Shown here one piece after another: positions 35,693 through 47,801 of a DNA stretch of 64,000 bases. The position numbers were made by a program, and so were the translations under genes. Below the pieces are notes generated by a model, which saw nothing but the letters and a program-made list of their open reading frames with translations, was not told the DNA's origin and did no database searches. The DNA lies in NCBI RefSeq assembly GCF_051401765.1, contig NC_135071.1, positions 15,168,961-15,232,960 on the forward strand, read 5' to 3'. Origin of the DNA: Calliopsis andreniformis (Eukaryota > Arthropoda > Insecta > Hymenoptera > Andrenidae). Numbering within the stretch: position 1 is the stretch's first letter; each line of letters opens with the position of its first letter.

Positions 35693-37803
35693 TTCAAGAT
35701 CCACTGAGAGGGGAGGATCGATAAAGCTGCGTGTCGATCGCGAGAAGGATCGAGCGACCTGTTAACGTTTTAAGATTACTCGAAACTGGAGCGAACTCGG
35801 GAAGAGCTGAGAGAAGCTAGAGATGTTTACCTGGCGAAAGACACGTTTAGATTATTTCGTTCGCGTTTAGACTAACGAGTTGCTGTGTTATTTCGAGGCG
35901 TAATGAGAACGAGAACGTCACTCGATTGGAAGGGTAAATATTCTGGCGGTGAAAACTGCTGGGGAAATGAGGATATATTTTGGAGATGAGAGAGAGCTGC
36001 GTTAGGGGTGGTAATGTGTTATGGTAATGAGTTGAGAAGTAATACGTGGTAAATTTGTGTATTGTATAATGTAAGTATACACTGTTCAGTTGCTGTTGAC
36101 TTGTGATTTGGTGTAAATAGAGTTTACGAGGAACAGGAGATATTATTCTGAAATTTGGATTATGCCTCTGGGTTACAATGTGAAGAAGAGAGTGACACAC
36201 TGTCAAAACTGTCTTGTTTTACACCTCACGGGACCTGAAGAAAACCTCAGCCAAGGAATATCAAACTTCTCCTAACCCACTATAAATTAACTATCACATT
36301 GTACTTCGTCAAGAACCCAAAGCAGTTCGAACACATTAATAGCTCACCAGAGCTTAAGAAAATCTACTCAAAAATTCACCAACAGACTAGCATTTCAAAG
36401 CCACAGACTTCAGCGCCTCACGTCTCGGTACTTCCTCAGCATTCTCCCTCACAAAGAAGAAACGGAAGATCTTCGAATTTTCCAATTTCCCGATCTTCAC
36501 GGATTTCTCTACCCTTCCTGAGCGTTTCACCCTCTCCCCATCCGGGCCAGAATCGGCGATCTCTTACAGCGACTCGTAAATAGCAATGGTCCCATCTCGT
36601 ACCGATCCTCCAGGCTGAAAAACGTCGAAAGAACCAGGAAGGGTTTCCTCGTGGCGCACGCGCGATCGATACGATTTTCACGCCGCTTTTTCCCCATCCT
36701 TTCCTCCCTTTCCCCCCGTAAATTTCATGTTTCACGAATTACGGTAATGCACGGTCCGCACGGAGAAGTAAAGCCGACTGAAAGGCGGCTGAACGATGGC
36801 AAAGCGATGGCAAAGTGCTCGTCAAATTATAGGTATGCAGCAGGGAACGTTTACGAGGCGGTTCGAGCTATTTGCTCGATTCGAATTTCGCACTAAGTGT
36901 CCCGGACTTTCCTTCCAGCTTTTTAGATCGTACGCTTTTAACGAGCCTGGGTGAACGAACCCATCTTCCGATTGATGAGGGATTTTTAGAAATGCTATGC
37001 TACATCGAGAATTGCTAACAGCTCTCGTTTCTATAAGGGGTGAGTTCGCGAGAAACAGGACCCCTAAATACTTCCGTCATTTCTGTACCTCAGAGCCAGA
37101 GGAACCTAAGTCTTCTACTAATGATAAGACTAATGACAAGTATATCAATTTACCAGGTATTCTATTTATTCTAAGTCTCTAAGATATATTATTTTATATA
37201 TTTACTAGCTGATCAAAAATCCTCAGCAACAGTAGACAGTAAAAAATTCACTCTCAACTTTCTCAAATTTGCGATTTCCCTAATGTGTTCACGAATATGT
37301 TTCATACCAAAGATCGAAAGTTAAGTTAGTCTAAATCCTATAACACCGTCGTGTTAATTAAGGATTAAATATAGATGCTCCAGCTTAGGCATACGCCATT
37401 GAATGTTAATACGAAATACCTCGTCATCTATTATCTTCCCAAGCCTGTCCACCAAAGAATCATTTGCATGTTGCAGAAGCAGTATTAGTGCCCGTACTAA
37501 TAGCAATCCCACTCATGGAATTAGATGTCACGATGCGATTCCCGATACACGAGGACAAGCGCTCTGCAGGTTATTTTCGATGCACTCTTCGTGCAGCGAG
37601 CATTTAGACCTCGACCACAGAAACGAGGAAGGATAACAGAATCGAATTTAACGCGCTCTTAGCCCGCCATGGGACCCAAAGGACGCTTTCCCCATCGCGA
37701 ATGCGTTTTAACGCATCGATGGAACCTCTACACACCCCTTCCTCTCATTTTGTTAGATTACTTTCATCGTCAGGATGCGACTATCGAGTGTAGTAAATAT
37801 TTA
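35693..37803. other. Gene-free stretch
   Basis: Mixed composition; CpG-rich at 36,430-36,800 with frames on both strands and no domain. It contains the dispersed repeat at 37.1 kb. Confidence 0.5.
37082..37185. repeat. Dispersed repeat related to the 16.5-kb duplication, copy 2
   Basis: TCTGTACCTCAGAGCCAGAG and AACCTAAGTC closely match the 13.3-kb copy (about 26 of 33 bases by eye). The remainder (GATAAGACTAATGACAAG onward) is more diverged. Confidence 0.4.
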
Positions 37804-38195
37804 GCTTAACCCTTAATTGCTCTCATGGGGTTCTGGGAAATTCCAGGCATTAAAAATGTAGTTATGTTGGTAGGTTTCTTATCTACTGAAAGATAGCTTT
37901 TTTAGTGTCCTAGTAATCTTCAGTTAAGTCACATTGTTTCGTGTGCTACTCTGCAACTAGTGCTATCAATTGAGGCGTTGAGGGTAGTAAAGACGAATTT
38001 AATATAGCTGAGTTCCAAGAAAATCGCTTATTATTTGTGTTCTATAAGAGCGAATAAAAGTATTTTGAAAGTATTTTTGAAATTGTTAAGTTATTCTTTG
38101 CTACATGCAACGCCTCAATTTTTACTCATTAAGTGTATTGATAATAAAATTTTCAAAAATATCCCACAACTAGAGCAATTAAGAGTTAACTGCTT
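37804..38195. mobile_element. Diverged inverted-repeat element, about 390 bp
   Basis: AACCCTTAATTGCTCTCATG (37,808) pairs with AGAGCAATTAAGAGTTAA near 38,190. Inside, CAATTGAGGCGTTGAGGGTA (37,969) pairs with CTACATGCAACGCCTCAATT (38,100). Pairing between these blocks is patchy, so the element is old. A 146-codon plus-strand frame (38,035-38,475) starts inside it and has no recognisable domain. Confidence 0.5.
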
Positions 38196-38627
38196 AATTC
38201 TCATGAAAGAAGCTGCCCATTTTCAGCGTTTCCCTTATTACTTGTCAAAGCTGAAGGGTGCACGTGTCCCTGTTCGAGCTGTTCCGTTTTGCGAACTGAA
38301 ATATCCAGCTGGAATTAGACCAGCTCTCTCTTCCTCTCAACCCTCTGTGTTTCTGCACGCGCTGGACTTTTATGTAATAATGTGGAATTCATGGAGCCAC
38401 AGAAAGGTGAGTTTTCTTTTAGGTGGGAAACTGAAGAACAAACTGGCGGAACTTTTGTTCTTGCTTGGTAATTAGTGACAAACTAACGTGTGTAACATTG
38501 TGAAACACTGTGTAACAAAGTGTAAGACTGTGTAACGCTATGTTAGTTAACATAAAAAGGCAGTCAATTAAGGAACTGTGCTCGTGCAAATTAAGGAACT
38601 GTGCTCGCGCAAACCATTCTATTTTCA

Positions 38628-39055
38628 CCCCTTTTCGAAGGAGTATGAATGTTACCCGCGAGTTAGTCATTAAAATGGCTATGGTTATTAAGAATATTAA
38701 TGTCGTACAGTGGAGCACTAGACTTCAGGAAATCGAAGTCGCGATACTCCTATCCCCTACATTTCCGTGTTATTTATAAACTTGCCTAATAATATTTCAA
38801 CGATGTCGCGAAATTTGTAGCTTCAGCGTGAACAGAGACTCAACCCCTTTCGACGTATGAGTGGTACCCACGAGTTAGTCATTAAAATGGCTATGGTTGT
38901 TAAGAATATTAATGCGGTACAGTGTAGAACTAGACTTCAGGAAATCGAAGTCGCGATACTCCTATCCCCTGCACTTCCTCGCTATTTATAAACTTGCCTA
39001 ATAATATTTCAACGATGTCACGAAATTCATAGCTTGAGCGTGAAGAGAGACACGC
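38628..39055. repeat. Tandem duplication, ~212-bp unit, recent
   Basis: Unit 1 (38,628-38,843) and unit 2 (38,844-39,055) share long identical runs such as GAGTTAGTCATTAAAATGGC and AAATCGAAGTCGCGATACTC, with only scattered substitutions (above 90% identity by eye). Just upstream, a 24-bp unit AATTAAGGAACTGTGCTCG is also duplicated (38,559-38,610). No gene is recognised in the unit. Confidence 0.9.
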
Positions 39056-42054
39056 AAAAATGAAAGACGATACCTTCTCGAGAGACCTCGTTCATTGCTT
39101 GTACTTCCGAATCTCCAAGGAACTCAACGAAAGTGCTTCACACTTTCAATATCTTTGAATATTTACTCCACAAACAAATAGTATTCCACAGATACAAATT
39201 ACGAAGCAACCATCCCTTGAATTTATTTTCCATGCAACAAGCAGCCTTCAACGCGGCACACGGCAGGATATTTCACGAAAAGCTCTAGGTCTAAGAGCAG
39301 AGGGAGTGAATCTCTGGTTCTTCCGCCAGGGCCGAAGACAAAGACTCGTTCCACAGCGATAAGTGCTCGAACATGCGAGACACGTGTCCCAGCACACCTT
39401 GTGTGTCGTTCGAGGCGTATATTTCATGCGGTATCGGAAGCGCTTCCTACCGAGCCACCCATAGAAACCATAAATCCGCGCGAAAGAAATATCCGGAAAA
39501 GTCAAAGGACACAGGAAGGAGCCCTGCCCAGGATAATGGATAATGGCCTGGCGGGCGAGTGGAATCGACTGTAAATCAGGCCAGGATTTCCAGCCAGACG
39601 CTTCTCGCTCGGATATTCCGTCGCAAGATATTGAAATATGGTATCCTTTTTAAGGCACTCGCGTAATTGTTACCATTCGCGGCGGCATTAACAGTCATCG
39701 ACGCAAGTATCGATTCAGCGAAGGAAAAGCGAAGGAGATCACTTTGGGAAAGTGATCGCTTTCGAATGGGTCACGGTTAAAATTCTGCTGATCAAATTGA
39801 AGATCATTAAACTCGAATTCTACTACTTCGACTGCAACCTAATCCATTTATATTAAAAACGAAACTAGTTTCTAGTGAATGAGCTGACATTTAAGTGAGA
39901 CCACGACCAGTTACATTATACAGAAACAGCTGACTGCGGGGAAAAAAAGAATGGTCGATGTAACGCGAATATGAATCTTCAGTCTATTTGTTTTCCGCAT
40001 CCTTGGAAATTCCCAAGCCACTGCGTACAATGCTTAGCGCGACTACTAAAAGCCGCAATGCAAACAAGGATATTCACGAGATAGTCGAGGTCGAGCAAAT
40101 TCGTTGCGAATCAAAAATTACATAATTGTGCCAAGATAGCTTCGAAGGTGATGCATAGGCAGGCGTGAAATTTTTACAAGCGATAACGATAATTAACACC
40201 AGTGTTAATACGCTTCTAGTTTGTCAAACTATTTCGAGCACGTCTCTAGCAATTTTTTCCACTGACTGTTCTACATTTTCAGGCGAGGATTCGATTTTAA
40301 TTAAAAAGAGAACAAGTTATATTATTCTAAAGTTAGAACATTTTTGTGAAATAAATGAGAGAGTTAATGCGCAGCTGTGTTTTATTTAATTTAATAGTAA
40401 TTCATTTAAGTTTAATTTTGGAATTTTTCAAAAGTATTTCCTTGTCAGAGAAGTCATTTGACGTTAAAGACTTAAGGGATATCAACTCAAACTGGACAAT
40501 ATCATGTAGGGGAAGCAGAAGAGTGAAAAGTAGGACAAGTGGGAAAATGAAATTTCAACAATTTCCGACGTTTATAATCTTGTCCTCTCAGCGACCACAT
40601 TTTCCATTTTTCTCCCTCTTTTGTGTTCGTGAAAGGGAAGCATAGACTTAATTGTTTACATGGCGCAACAAAGATACGAACACAAGATTACAACTCGATT
40701 CACCTAAGTAAGGTTACCATGGGATGCTAGCGCGAGCCTTTTAGAACCAAAACGAGTGTCTACGTTGTAAACACAGTTGGCTACGAGCAAAAACTTCGCG
40801 TCCTCGAACTATCCTTCAATAGAAATGTACAACCGTAACGCAAATACGCCTCAATACTCCCTTAAAAGAATTTTCTTCAACACCTAACACAGGCCTCAAC
40901 CCAATTAACCCTAGTACGTTCCTCGGCTCCTTTTTTAACCTATTCGTGCTTGTTTTTCTTTCAAAAGCACAATTTCAGTCTTAAGAAAAATATGAGGCTG
41001 TTATTAGTTAGACCTTTATTCTTCTACCATGATGTGAATTATATTTAAACATTGTTAATAAAAATAACGAGAGAAAAATTGTTCGAGTGCAGATTGAAAG
41101 CTAGTGACATATTAACTCGTTTCAAATGTCTCGATTTTTTATTATTATTATTACTATTATTAAATGGAACAATTGTAGAATATACAGACTTTCTGAAAAT
41201 AAGAGATACAAGTTTCTTATTTAAATTTCAAGAAAATTATTTTTTCTCAGATTATAAGAAACTCTAAACTTCTGAACAGCAGTAGACAGATACTATATTT
41301 GCACTTGAACAAGTATTGATGCGTTAATCTATCTTCTAGGATCTAGAGTTATGCAATTCGTAGTTAATGATATCCTCTCTCATTTAAATGGACTGTACAC
41401 ACGTTAAAGAAAATGGCAAAGCATAAGGTACTTCAATACTTGTAGTCCAATACACTCCACAAATAATCAGTCCCCTATATTGTGAAAATAATGTTTCTAT
41501 TCTCTTCCTCAAAAATCTTACTTTAATTCTCCCCTAACATAACCACCTAATAACACAGTAAAATTACTTTTTTTTATAATACTGTTCTTTACGTACTTTG
41601 ACTAATAATAACTCTTCTGTGCACTAATGTTTCTATTCAACATTTTTATTACTAGCATAAAACAGCCATTTACCAAGACTCAACTGTATTCACAGTCGCT
41701 TTTATTCAGGCTTAGCATACAAATTTAATATCGCTAAAAATGCAGCAAAACATCGATTAAGATTTAAATACCAATCCATTTCAAATAGATTTACCTATCA
41801 ACTGAGTGCCTTACTTTGACACTGCCATTGAACAATAGCATAAAAATCCTACTGAATTTGAATTTTCCATATCTTTCTGTTCTTTCGGTTCCTCCCTTTT
41901 CCGAACAAGTAACTCAATAAATTAACCCTTTATCTACCCCCCAAAAAATTGTCTCCCCCCTTAAGAAATACTACAATCAACAAAAATTCAACAGAGTCTC
42001 ACAAGGAAATATTAGGACTGACTCTCATTGATTTTAATAAAATTTGACAGAATT
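39056..42054. other. Gene-free stretch, probably intronic to the 42.5-kb exon
   Basis: If the first exon at 42.5 kb is real, this is the start of its first intron. I looked on the minus strand for a phase-0 exon with flanking AG and GT and did not find a convincing one. It contains a short hairpin (39.74 kb) and a TTATTATTATTA run (41.14 kb). Confidence 0.45.
39737..39757. repeat. Short perfect hairpin, 9-bp stem
   Basis: GATCACTTT and AAAGTGATC around GGG, with partial outer pairing (AAAGCG / CGCTTT). Confidence 0.55.
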
Positions 42055-42186
42055 ATAGGTCCATCTGTCTTTGAGTCTCCAAACGAGAAACAAATTCTAC
42101 ATTCATTTTCTTCATAACTGACTGATTCTACATATAGATCTACAGAATGATCCTCTTGTTGGAGACTCAAAAACAGTACTGCCACA
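42055..42186. mobile_element. Small inverted-repeat element, about 130 bp
   Basis: CTGTCTTTGAGTCTCCAA on the left pairs with TTGGAGACTCAAAAACAG on the right, and a near-palindrome (ATTCTACATATAGATC...) sits between. A third partial match, GAGACTCCAACAC, lies at 42,345. The element is about 250 bp downstream of the donor of the probable first exon, so it would be intronic. Confidence 0.45.
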
Positions 42187-42435
42187 AAAAATGGCGCCAC
42201 AAAGTGGGAAAGCGCATAAGAGCACTGTGGGCCTCTTACGCCACAATAATAGCACCCCTGCGTTGTTTTCGCAGCGACGCTACTTCCAGTCTCCTATCAA
42301 GAGTATCACCCTCTACAATCCTCCCAAACTTCATAAAAATCTCTGAGACTCCAACACTTCCCTCGTCAGATCCCCGACGGAAGTCCCATGGTCGATAATC
42401 GAGCCACGAGCACAACAAAGCGAACAGTGTCCTAC

Positions 42436-42585
42436 CTTTCGCGGTTCAGGGGCGTAGATCCCAGGCAGAGGCGCGAGCAAGTGCAGTCCTGGGTTGGGTA
42501 TACCTGGCGCTGGGTGTCCAGGCGGAATCGGCAGCGGCACCAGCTTCAGGCCCCAGGGTAGGTACCAAGGCGCCGTGTGGTGCAT
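42436..42585 (-). CDS. Probable first coding exon, proline-rich N-terminus, function unknown
   Basis: Read on the minus strand, the first in-frame ATG (42,585) opens 50 codons and stops exactly at a consensus donor, CGCGAAAG followed by GTAGGAC, so the exon is 150 nt and phase 0. The peptide begins MHHTAPWYLPWGLKLVPLPI and continues with Pro-Gly-His-Pro and Pro-Gly-Ile-Pro steps, ending APEPRK. It is hydrophobic and proline-rich with no charged core, so it is more likely a disordered N-terminal segment than a signal peptide or catalytic domain. A TGA lies in frame upstream (near 42,672), and I see no polypyrimidine acceptor there, which supports an initiating exon. The CpG-rich DNA to its right looks like leader and promoter. 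Later exons should lie at lower coordinates; none was recognised. The gene was not identified. Such N-termini occur in developmental regulators, but that is only a guess. Confidence 0.5.
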
Positions 42586-42639
42586 GATCGCGGCACGATC
42601 GTCGACGATTTCACGGGGTCGCGGGGTCGTCACTTGACA

Positions 42640-43350
42640 CGGCCAAGCCTCGTGGCCCCCTAAGCTTTCTCAGCCTCGTTCACAGCAAGCCTCGGGTGAG
42701 CTATCGAGATCACCTTGGCATCTTCCAGTGAAACGTGCGCTCAGCCGATCTCAGGCTCGATCGTTCCTCGCGTTCACCCCCGTGTGCCAGCGGTGTGCGC
42801 GTCTAATCACACGCGTCGCGAGCACTCGGCGCGCACTGGCTTCATATTTAGAACGACTCGGTGGATGCTCGGCGGACGTTTGCGAAACGAGCGATCGGCG
42901 TTGCGTCGGTCAGGCACGGAGAAGCACGGGACAAGCGCGATGGGAGCGAAGCGTAAAACGACCCGACGCGTTCACCGTGAGCGCGCGGCAACGACTGATC
43001 GAGCGTCGACGCGCGAGCACATGGCCGCCCGCGTCCGCTCCCACCATCGCGGCGGCGCGCGCCCGAGCTGCTTCTAGGCCGCCAGACGCTCGCTGCACCC
43101 CCTCCTCGGCCACCCCATTTTCCGCGGAACCCCCGGCTACAACCGTTTGATACGTTTGACTTTTCCTCTCTCCTGCGCCGCCCCTTCCACCCTTCTTGTC
43201 TTTCCCTCGTTCTGCTTCTTCAGCGAGCGCCGATACACCCCTGGCCGCTGTTGTTCCGCGGCTACGCGCTCTCTTAACGAGCGGAATAGCTGATGAGACC
43301 GCGCGACGAACTTTCGCGAGCGAGGCCTTCGGCTTTTGAGGCGATTTCGA
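42640..43350 (-). promoter_or_regulatory. CpG-rich island, putative promoter and 5' leader of the 42.5-kb exon
   Basis: This is the densest run of CpG dinucleotides in the window, with many CGCG, GCGC and CGACG steps between about 42,720 and 43,100, and AT-rich DNA on both sides. It sits directly upstream of the probable first exon on the minus strand. Several frames are open on both strands for over 100 codons only because high GC content depletes stop codons; none has a recognisable domain, so I do not call them genes. No TATA box was seen at a usable distance, so an initiator-type promoter is inferred. Confidence 0.35.
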
Positions 43351-44128
43351 ACGATAACTGGGGAAATCGAGCGAGCGCTGATTTGACGGGGAAAAATGAG
43401 TCGGAGTGAATGGGGAGAGGAGCGTGGAGGAGCTGGAATGTTGGGGATGGGATGAGTGTTGGGTGAACTTGGAGAGGTACTGGCGAGGACCCAGTTGCTA
43501 GTCAGAACCCAATTCCTGGGCAGTTTAGTGCCTAAATGTATGCGTGAAGTTTAGTTTGGTTAACGTTTTTGAGAAAAAGTTAGTAAATAATTGTTACCTA
43601 TTTTGATATGTGAATGTGATATGTGAAATTTAATAGCTGGTAGTGGAGACATACTACCCCTAATAATTAAGTCATTCAGTTGAATTATTACCATTGGTGA
43701 AAGGTTTTCAATTAAACGCAACAATACAGGATTATTTAAAAATATTGCAGTTATTGAAAATGTAAAATATTGATGTTCCAAACCCATCTAATATTTCCAT
43801 GTGTTTTATACTCATACAGTAACATTTTATAAAAACCCAGCAAGCAATATTATAAGCATTGTTTTCGAAACTTTTACTTACAATTAGTAGAATAAGTTAA
43901 TCTAGTCGATTATATGCATAGAAAACAGTTGCTCAAAATATTCTCCTGTATAACATATTTCAAAATCATCGAAATCCATGAACAAATACCATTTCGATAA
44001 ATTAGTCGAGTGTTGTATTTTCTTGAGATCTTAGTATAGATATAACTAATTTATAGAGAATAGATGTCTTTCTGAAGTCGTTTTGAAAGTCGAGAAGTTA
44101 TCTGATATATCAGGGCTGAGAGTGAAAG

Positions 44129-44261
44129 TAAAAGAGTTATAAAGTTTTAAATTGACCTCAGATATTACTACTCGCTATAAACTCTATTTATATCCCGTCG
44201 AGAGTTTATAAGGAACAGTAATACCTCCCTCAGGTCAATTTAGAAGTCAGTAACTTATTTC
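44129..44261. mobile_element. Hairpin-forming inverted-repeat element, about 130 bp
   Basis: AATTGACCTCAGATATTACT followed by CTATAAACTC pairs with GAGTTTATAAGG, ACAGTAATACCTCCCTCAGG and TCAATT. The strong arms are about 38 nt around a 17-nt loop, with weaker pairing beyond (AAAAGAGTTATAAAG with CAGTAACTTATTT). This is probably a small MITE; a transcribed hairpin cannot be excluded. Confidence 0.6.
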
Positions 44262-46364
44262 TGTCCTATCAGGGATGAAAATACGACGAAATAAGAGAAA
44301 TTCTGTATGGTAATGCCTAGGTATAAGCATAGTAAGTAAACTCAATTTTCATAATACTAAAAATTTCATTCCACATTCTGGAGTTACAGTGTCACATTAC
44401 AGCGTCGCCTAAGTATGTCGAAAATATGGAACAGAATCTTATGATCTCGTTTCATTCTCCAAAAAATTGAGTTTGTATTCTGATCGAGAACGAGTGCACG
44501 TAAGTACGGAATATTCGCAGTCTGACCACTGACTTTATCTACTGCAAACTGGAGGCGTACCTCTCGCCTCGTGAAACCCTCCAGCGCCAGAACTATGCTT
44601 CGGTGCACGTGCACTTTGCCAAACTTCAAAGTCAATTTTCTGGGAAACGGAAGGGAATATAAAAAATTTAATTGCATATTTTTCACTTGTTTTATACCGA
44701 ATCACTCTTCTGCTTCTATCATTAGTAAACAACAAAGTAGATTTATTTTAATTATTAGGAACTTATTAAGGTGCTCTAAGTAATTTTCATGTTTCAAGGT
44801 AGTATAAAAGACATCTCACCACGCATATTTAGGTATTAAAGAGGTGGGACACTTTTAACCGCCACGCTTGAAAGAGTTAAATAATTAATCAGAACTTACT
44901 CCCTGTATACGCCTCGTAAACTCCGTAATAAATACAGTGATGAGCGCCATGGAGTAATTTCTCTAAATTCGTAAGTTTCATATTTCACGTGTACGCCAAG
45001 GTCTATAAAAGAAAGAATTTTCTTTTACGATACATCCCTTATCGTTTCAACTTCACAATTATTAAGTCCGAGTAATTCTCTGTTTACTACTAGACCTCTG
45101 CTCGAAAATCGAAAACGAGCTACCAGCGCATGGAATCTGAGAAAAGTACCCTCACCCTATAAGCTCAGCTCTGTGCCCTCGCAAACGAAGGGGCAATTTA
45201 TTACAGGCAATTTGGGCACCGAAAAAGCAACGAACCCGGGGCGACCAATGCTCCAGCGCCTCGTTACACGATCGGGATTCAATTTCGCGCTGTATTCGCG
45301 CAAAACTCGACCACGAATGCTGCGGATGAATTATTCCTATATTAAATAACCGGGCGCGCCAGATCGAGAATCGCCAGCGATTAAATTACACGGCAGTTTC
45401 ATCGACTCGTTAGAAACTCCTGGCAGAGATATCGCGCGAATTATTTACATTCTCGTTAAATATAATTACCGTCCGACGGGTGCAATCTAAAATTGGACAT
45501 ACGCCGTGGGATCCAAACGTATCTAACTTCGCCGAGCCGAGGAGATACTCGTTGACTATCAAACGAGATCCCATATTGCCCTGATCTCCCCTAACGAATC
45601 ATATATTTATCGACGGGCCAGCTTCCTCGATTCGAGCTCGCAAACGAGCTCGGTTAAAATGCCATCAGCGGACAACTGGCGGCCAATTTCACGGAAAAAA
45701 TTACTGCCGGTAATATTAACGAGGGAAATAGTGGCTTCGCCATGTGTAACGATACTGTCGACGTGTTACATCCACCGTGATCCCTCTTGCATTTAAAATG
45801 AATGGAATTATAATTAAATCTGCGCCCCGTCGATTCTGATTTCATTACACGGGCTGGTTGCAGGGCGCAAAACTTTGCAAGACTGTGGTACAGAGTGAAC
45901 TCATTGAACCCTCGTTAAGTGATCCAATTTGGAGTATTTGGAATCGATCAACGAGAGAAGATGAATTAGTTTGTGTTTGATATGTATGATTGGATTATGG
46001 GGGAGCTTTGATAACTGAGCGTCGATATGGTTCAGTGTTACTTGTTTAGTGAAGAAAGTTCGTGAATGAAAGCAGAGCTGACTTTCGTTATAGGTACGAT
46101 TTTTAATGTTAGGACTCTTTGATTTTCAAATTTTCGAATTTTCAAGAATTTCAATATTTAACCCACTCACAACTGTATCTCTACATTTCGAAACATATCT
46201 GACGTGCCAGTACGTCATCGGTGGCGAATGGATTAAACACACGATTTATCTTGACAATTTTATAAGCTCGTTACTCATAACCAGACTACGGATTTTTATG
46301 CATTTATGGAAATTTTAAACGCTTAAAAAAATTACAGAATTCATATATTTACAAAAATATTGAA

Positions 46365-46442
46365 TGTTAAAAAATATTGAATATTAAAAAGTATCGAATA
46401 TTAAAAAGTATAAATATTAAAAAATACTCGATATTAAAAAAC
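46365..46442. repeat. AT-rich minisatellite, ~17-bp unit
   Basis: Four to five copies of an AATATTAAAAAGTATCG-like unit follow one another with small changes. It belongs to the same low-complexity class as the TTTGAATATT tracts elsewhere. Confidence 0.8.
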
Positions 46443-47378
46443 AAACAAATCACAAAAAATAAACTGCAAATTATAGTATTTAGAGAACGAAACATGAATC
46501 TTCAGTTTGCTTTCATTTCTATCACTGTGTTTATGAAAAAGTAAAATTTCATAAAAAACAGCAGTCTATTCGCAACGAATCGCGCGACTACACCCAGTAA
46601 GCATAGTAATCTCAAGTGCAGCAGTTTAGCAAACGCGGAGAATTTACCGATCGTAACACGCATCCCAAACGAACGCGGCAGAACGAGGCCTGGACGCTAT
46701 TAAAACCGGGCAGGAATGACAAGGCATCGGTAAACAGCAGGTGTACACCCACTACGTTCGAGCAAATATTGATGAACAAACGTTCATTCGCCGCGAGACG
46801 AGTGTCGAGTATTAATATTAATGGGGCGTCATTACACTTGCTGATCGCGGCCCCAGACTTTTCGCATAATTCGCGAAATTGACGTGCTCGCGTCGAGTGC
46901 AACATCTGAACTTCTCGAAAAGCGAGACCGAAAGGTGGAGGGGGTTGGATATTCGAGGCCTAATTTCCACGGAAATCTGTAGAACGTATCGGGCACGAAA
47001 TTAGAGCCCGTTGCCGCGGAGAGGCTCAATTAAATTGAAGTTAATCACGGGGAATTTAATTAAATGAAAATTAATATCGCCGAATTCAATTACAGCCGAT
47101 AATAATAATTTCCCCGAGATTTTCGCGGGCGAAATTGCTACGTGACGGGGCTGGCGCGTTCATAATGCAACGCAGCGACGCGGTCGGCTCGACTGCAACA
47201 CATGAGTGTCCTATCGTCGCCGATATCTCCCTCGTCGGTTCATTATTCAGAGATCGAAGGATATCCGGACAGGCAGCGTGTAACAGGCCGCATCGACGCA
47301 CGAGATTTCCAGTCATTGACACGGGGCCTCGTCACGCGAGTATTTTTTGCGTAACGCTGGTGTAGCGTCATTTGTTAT

Positions 47379-47565
47379 CAGAGTTGCCACACGAGTTCCC
47401 TTCTTGGGTATAGTGGGGGAAACTGGGAGGGGAAAGAAGAAATAAGGGGTGTTCTAGCGTGTAGTGTTGTTAAAGTCTCGCTGGGGTCTGGGGTTTAGTT
47501 ATGACTTCCCTCACCTTACAATTTTTCCTAGTATACTCAAGGAGAGGACTCGTGTGGCAACCCTG
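47379..47565. mobile_element. hAT-type MITE, shorter copy with target duplication
   Basis: This 187-bp relative of the 35.4-kb element has left end CAGAGTTGCCACACGAGTTC and right end closing GTGTGGCAACCCTG. The flanks TTTGTTAT and TTCGTTAT form an 8-bp duplication with one mismatch. The interior is shorter than in the 35.4-kb copy but shares a segment around GTAGTGTTGTTAAAGTCTCG. There is no coding capacity. Confidence 0.85.
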
Positions 47566-47639
47566 TTCGTTATGCTACGTTTAGGCTGCGTGTTCTGATG
47601 ATTATGTCTGAACTTTTCGTCAGAAAACGTATCCACTGT

Positions 47640-47800
47640 AATCGCAGACTTAGGGAACTTTTGGTCAGACAATCGAGTTCATTAACCTAAAGTTGATCAA
47701 TAGTATCTTTTCATTTTGGTTGCAATTGGATTTACATGGACAACTTTGATCAACTTCAGGTTGATAATCTTGGTTGCCCGATCAAAAATTGCTTCTAATG
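47640..47800. mobile_element. Inverted-repeat element (MITE), about 155 bp
   Basis: The left arm GAACTTTTGGTCAGACAATC ... TTAACCTAAAGTTGATCAA (47,655-47,700) is mirrored by TTGATCAACTTCAGGTTGAT ... TGCCCGATCAAAAATTGC (47,746-47,791). A half-copy of the left end (CTGAACTTTTCGTCAGAAAA) lies just upstream near 47,608. Together with the hAT MITE at 47.4 kb and the palindrome at 47.8 kb it forms a 500-bp transposon cluster. Confidence 0.65.
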
Positions 47801-47801
47801 T

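Larger units (their letters stand above)
43351..47378. other. Gene-free stretch upstream of the 42.5-kb exon
   Basis: AT-rich to 45.0 kb with one hairpin element (44.1 kb). CpG-mixed DNA at 45.1-45.8 and 46.6-47.3 kb has the look of conserved regulatory sequence but carries no recognisable gene. Confidence 0.45.

Noticed and set aside
38035..38475. 146-codon plus-strand frame ending beside a donor-like GTGAG
   Set aside because: Starts inside a diverged inverted-repeat element and shows no domain or compositional sign of coding.
42715..43150. 120- and 140-codon plus-strand frames in the CpG island
   Set aside because: Arginine/alanine-rich chance frames antisense to the putative leader.
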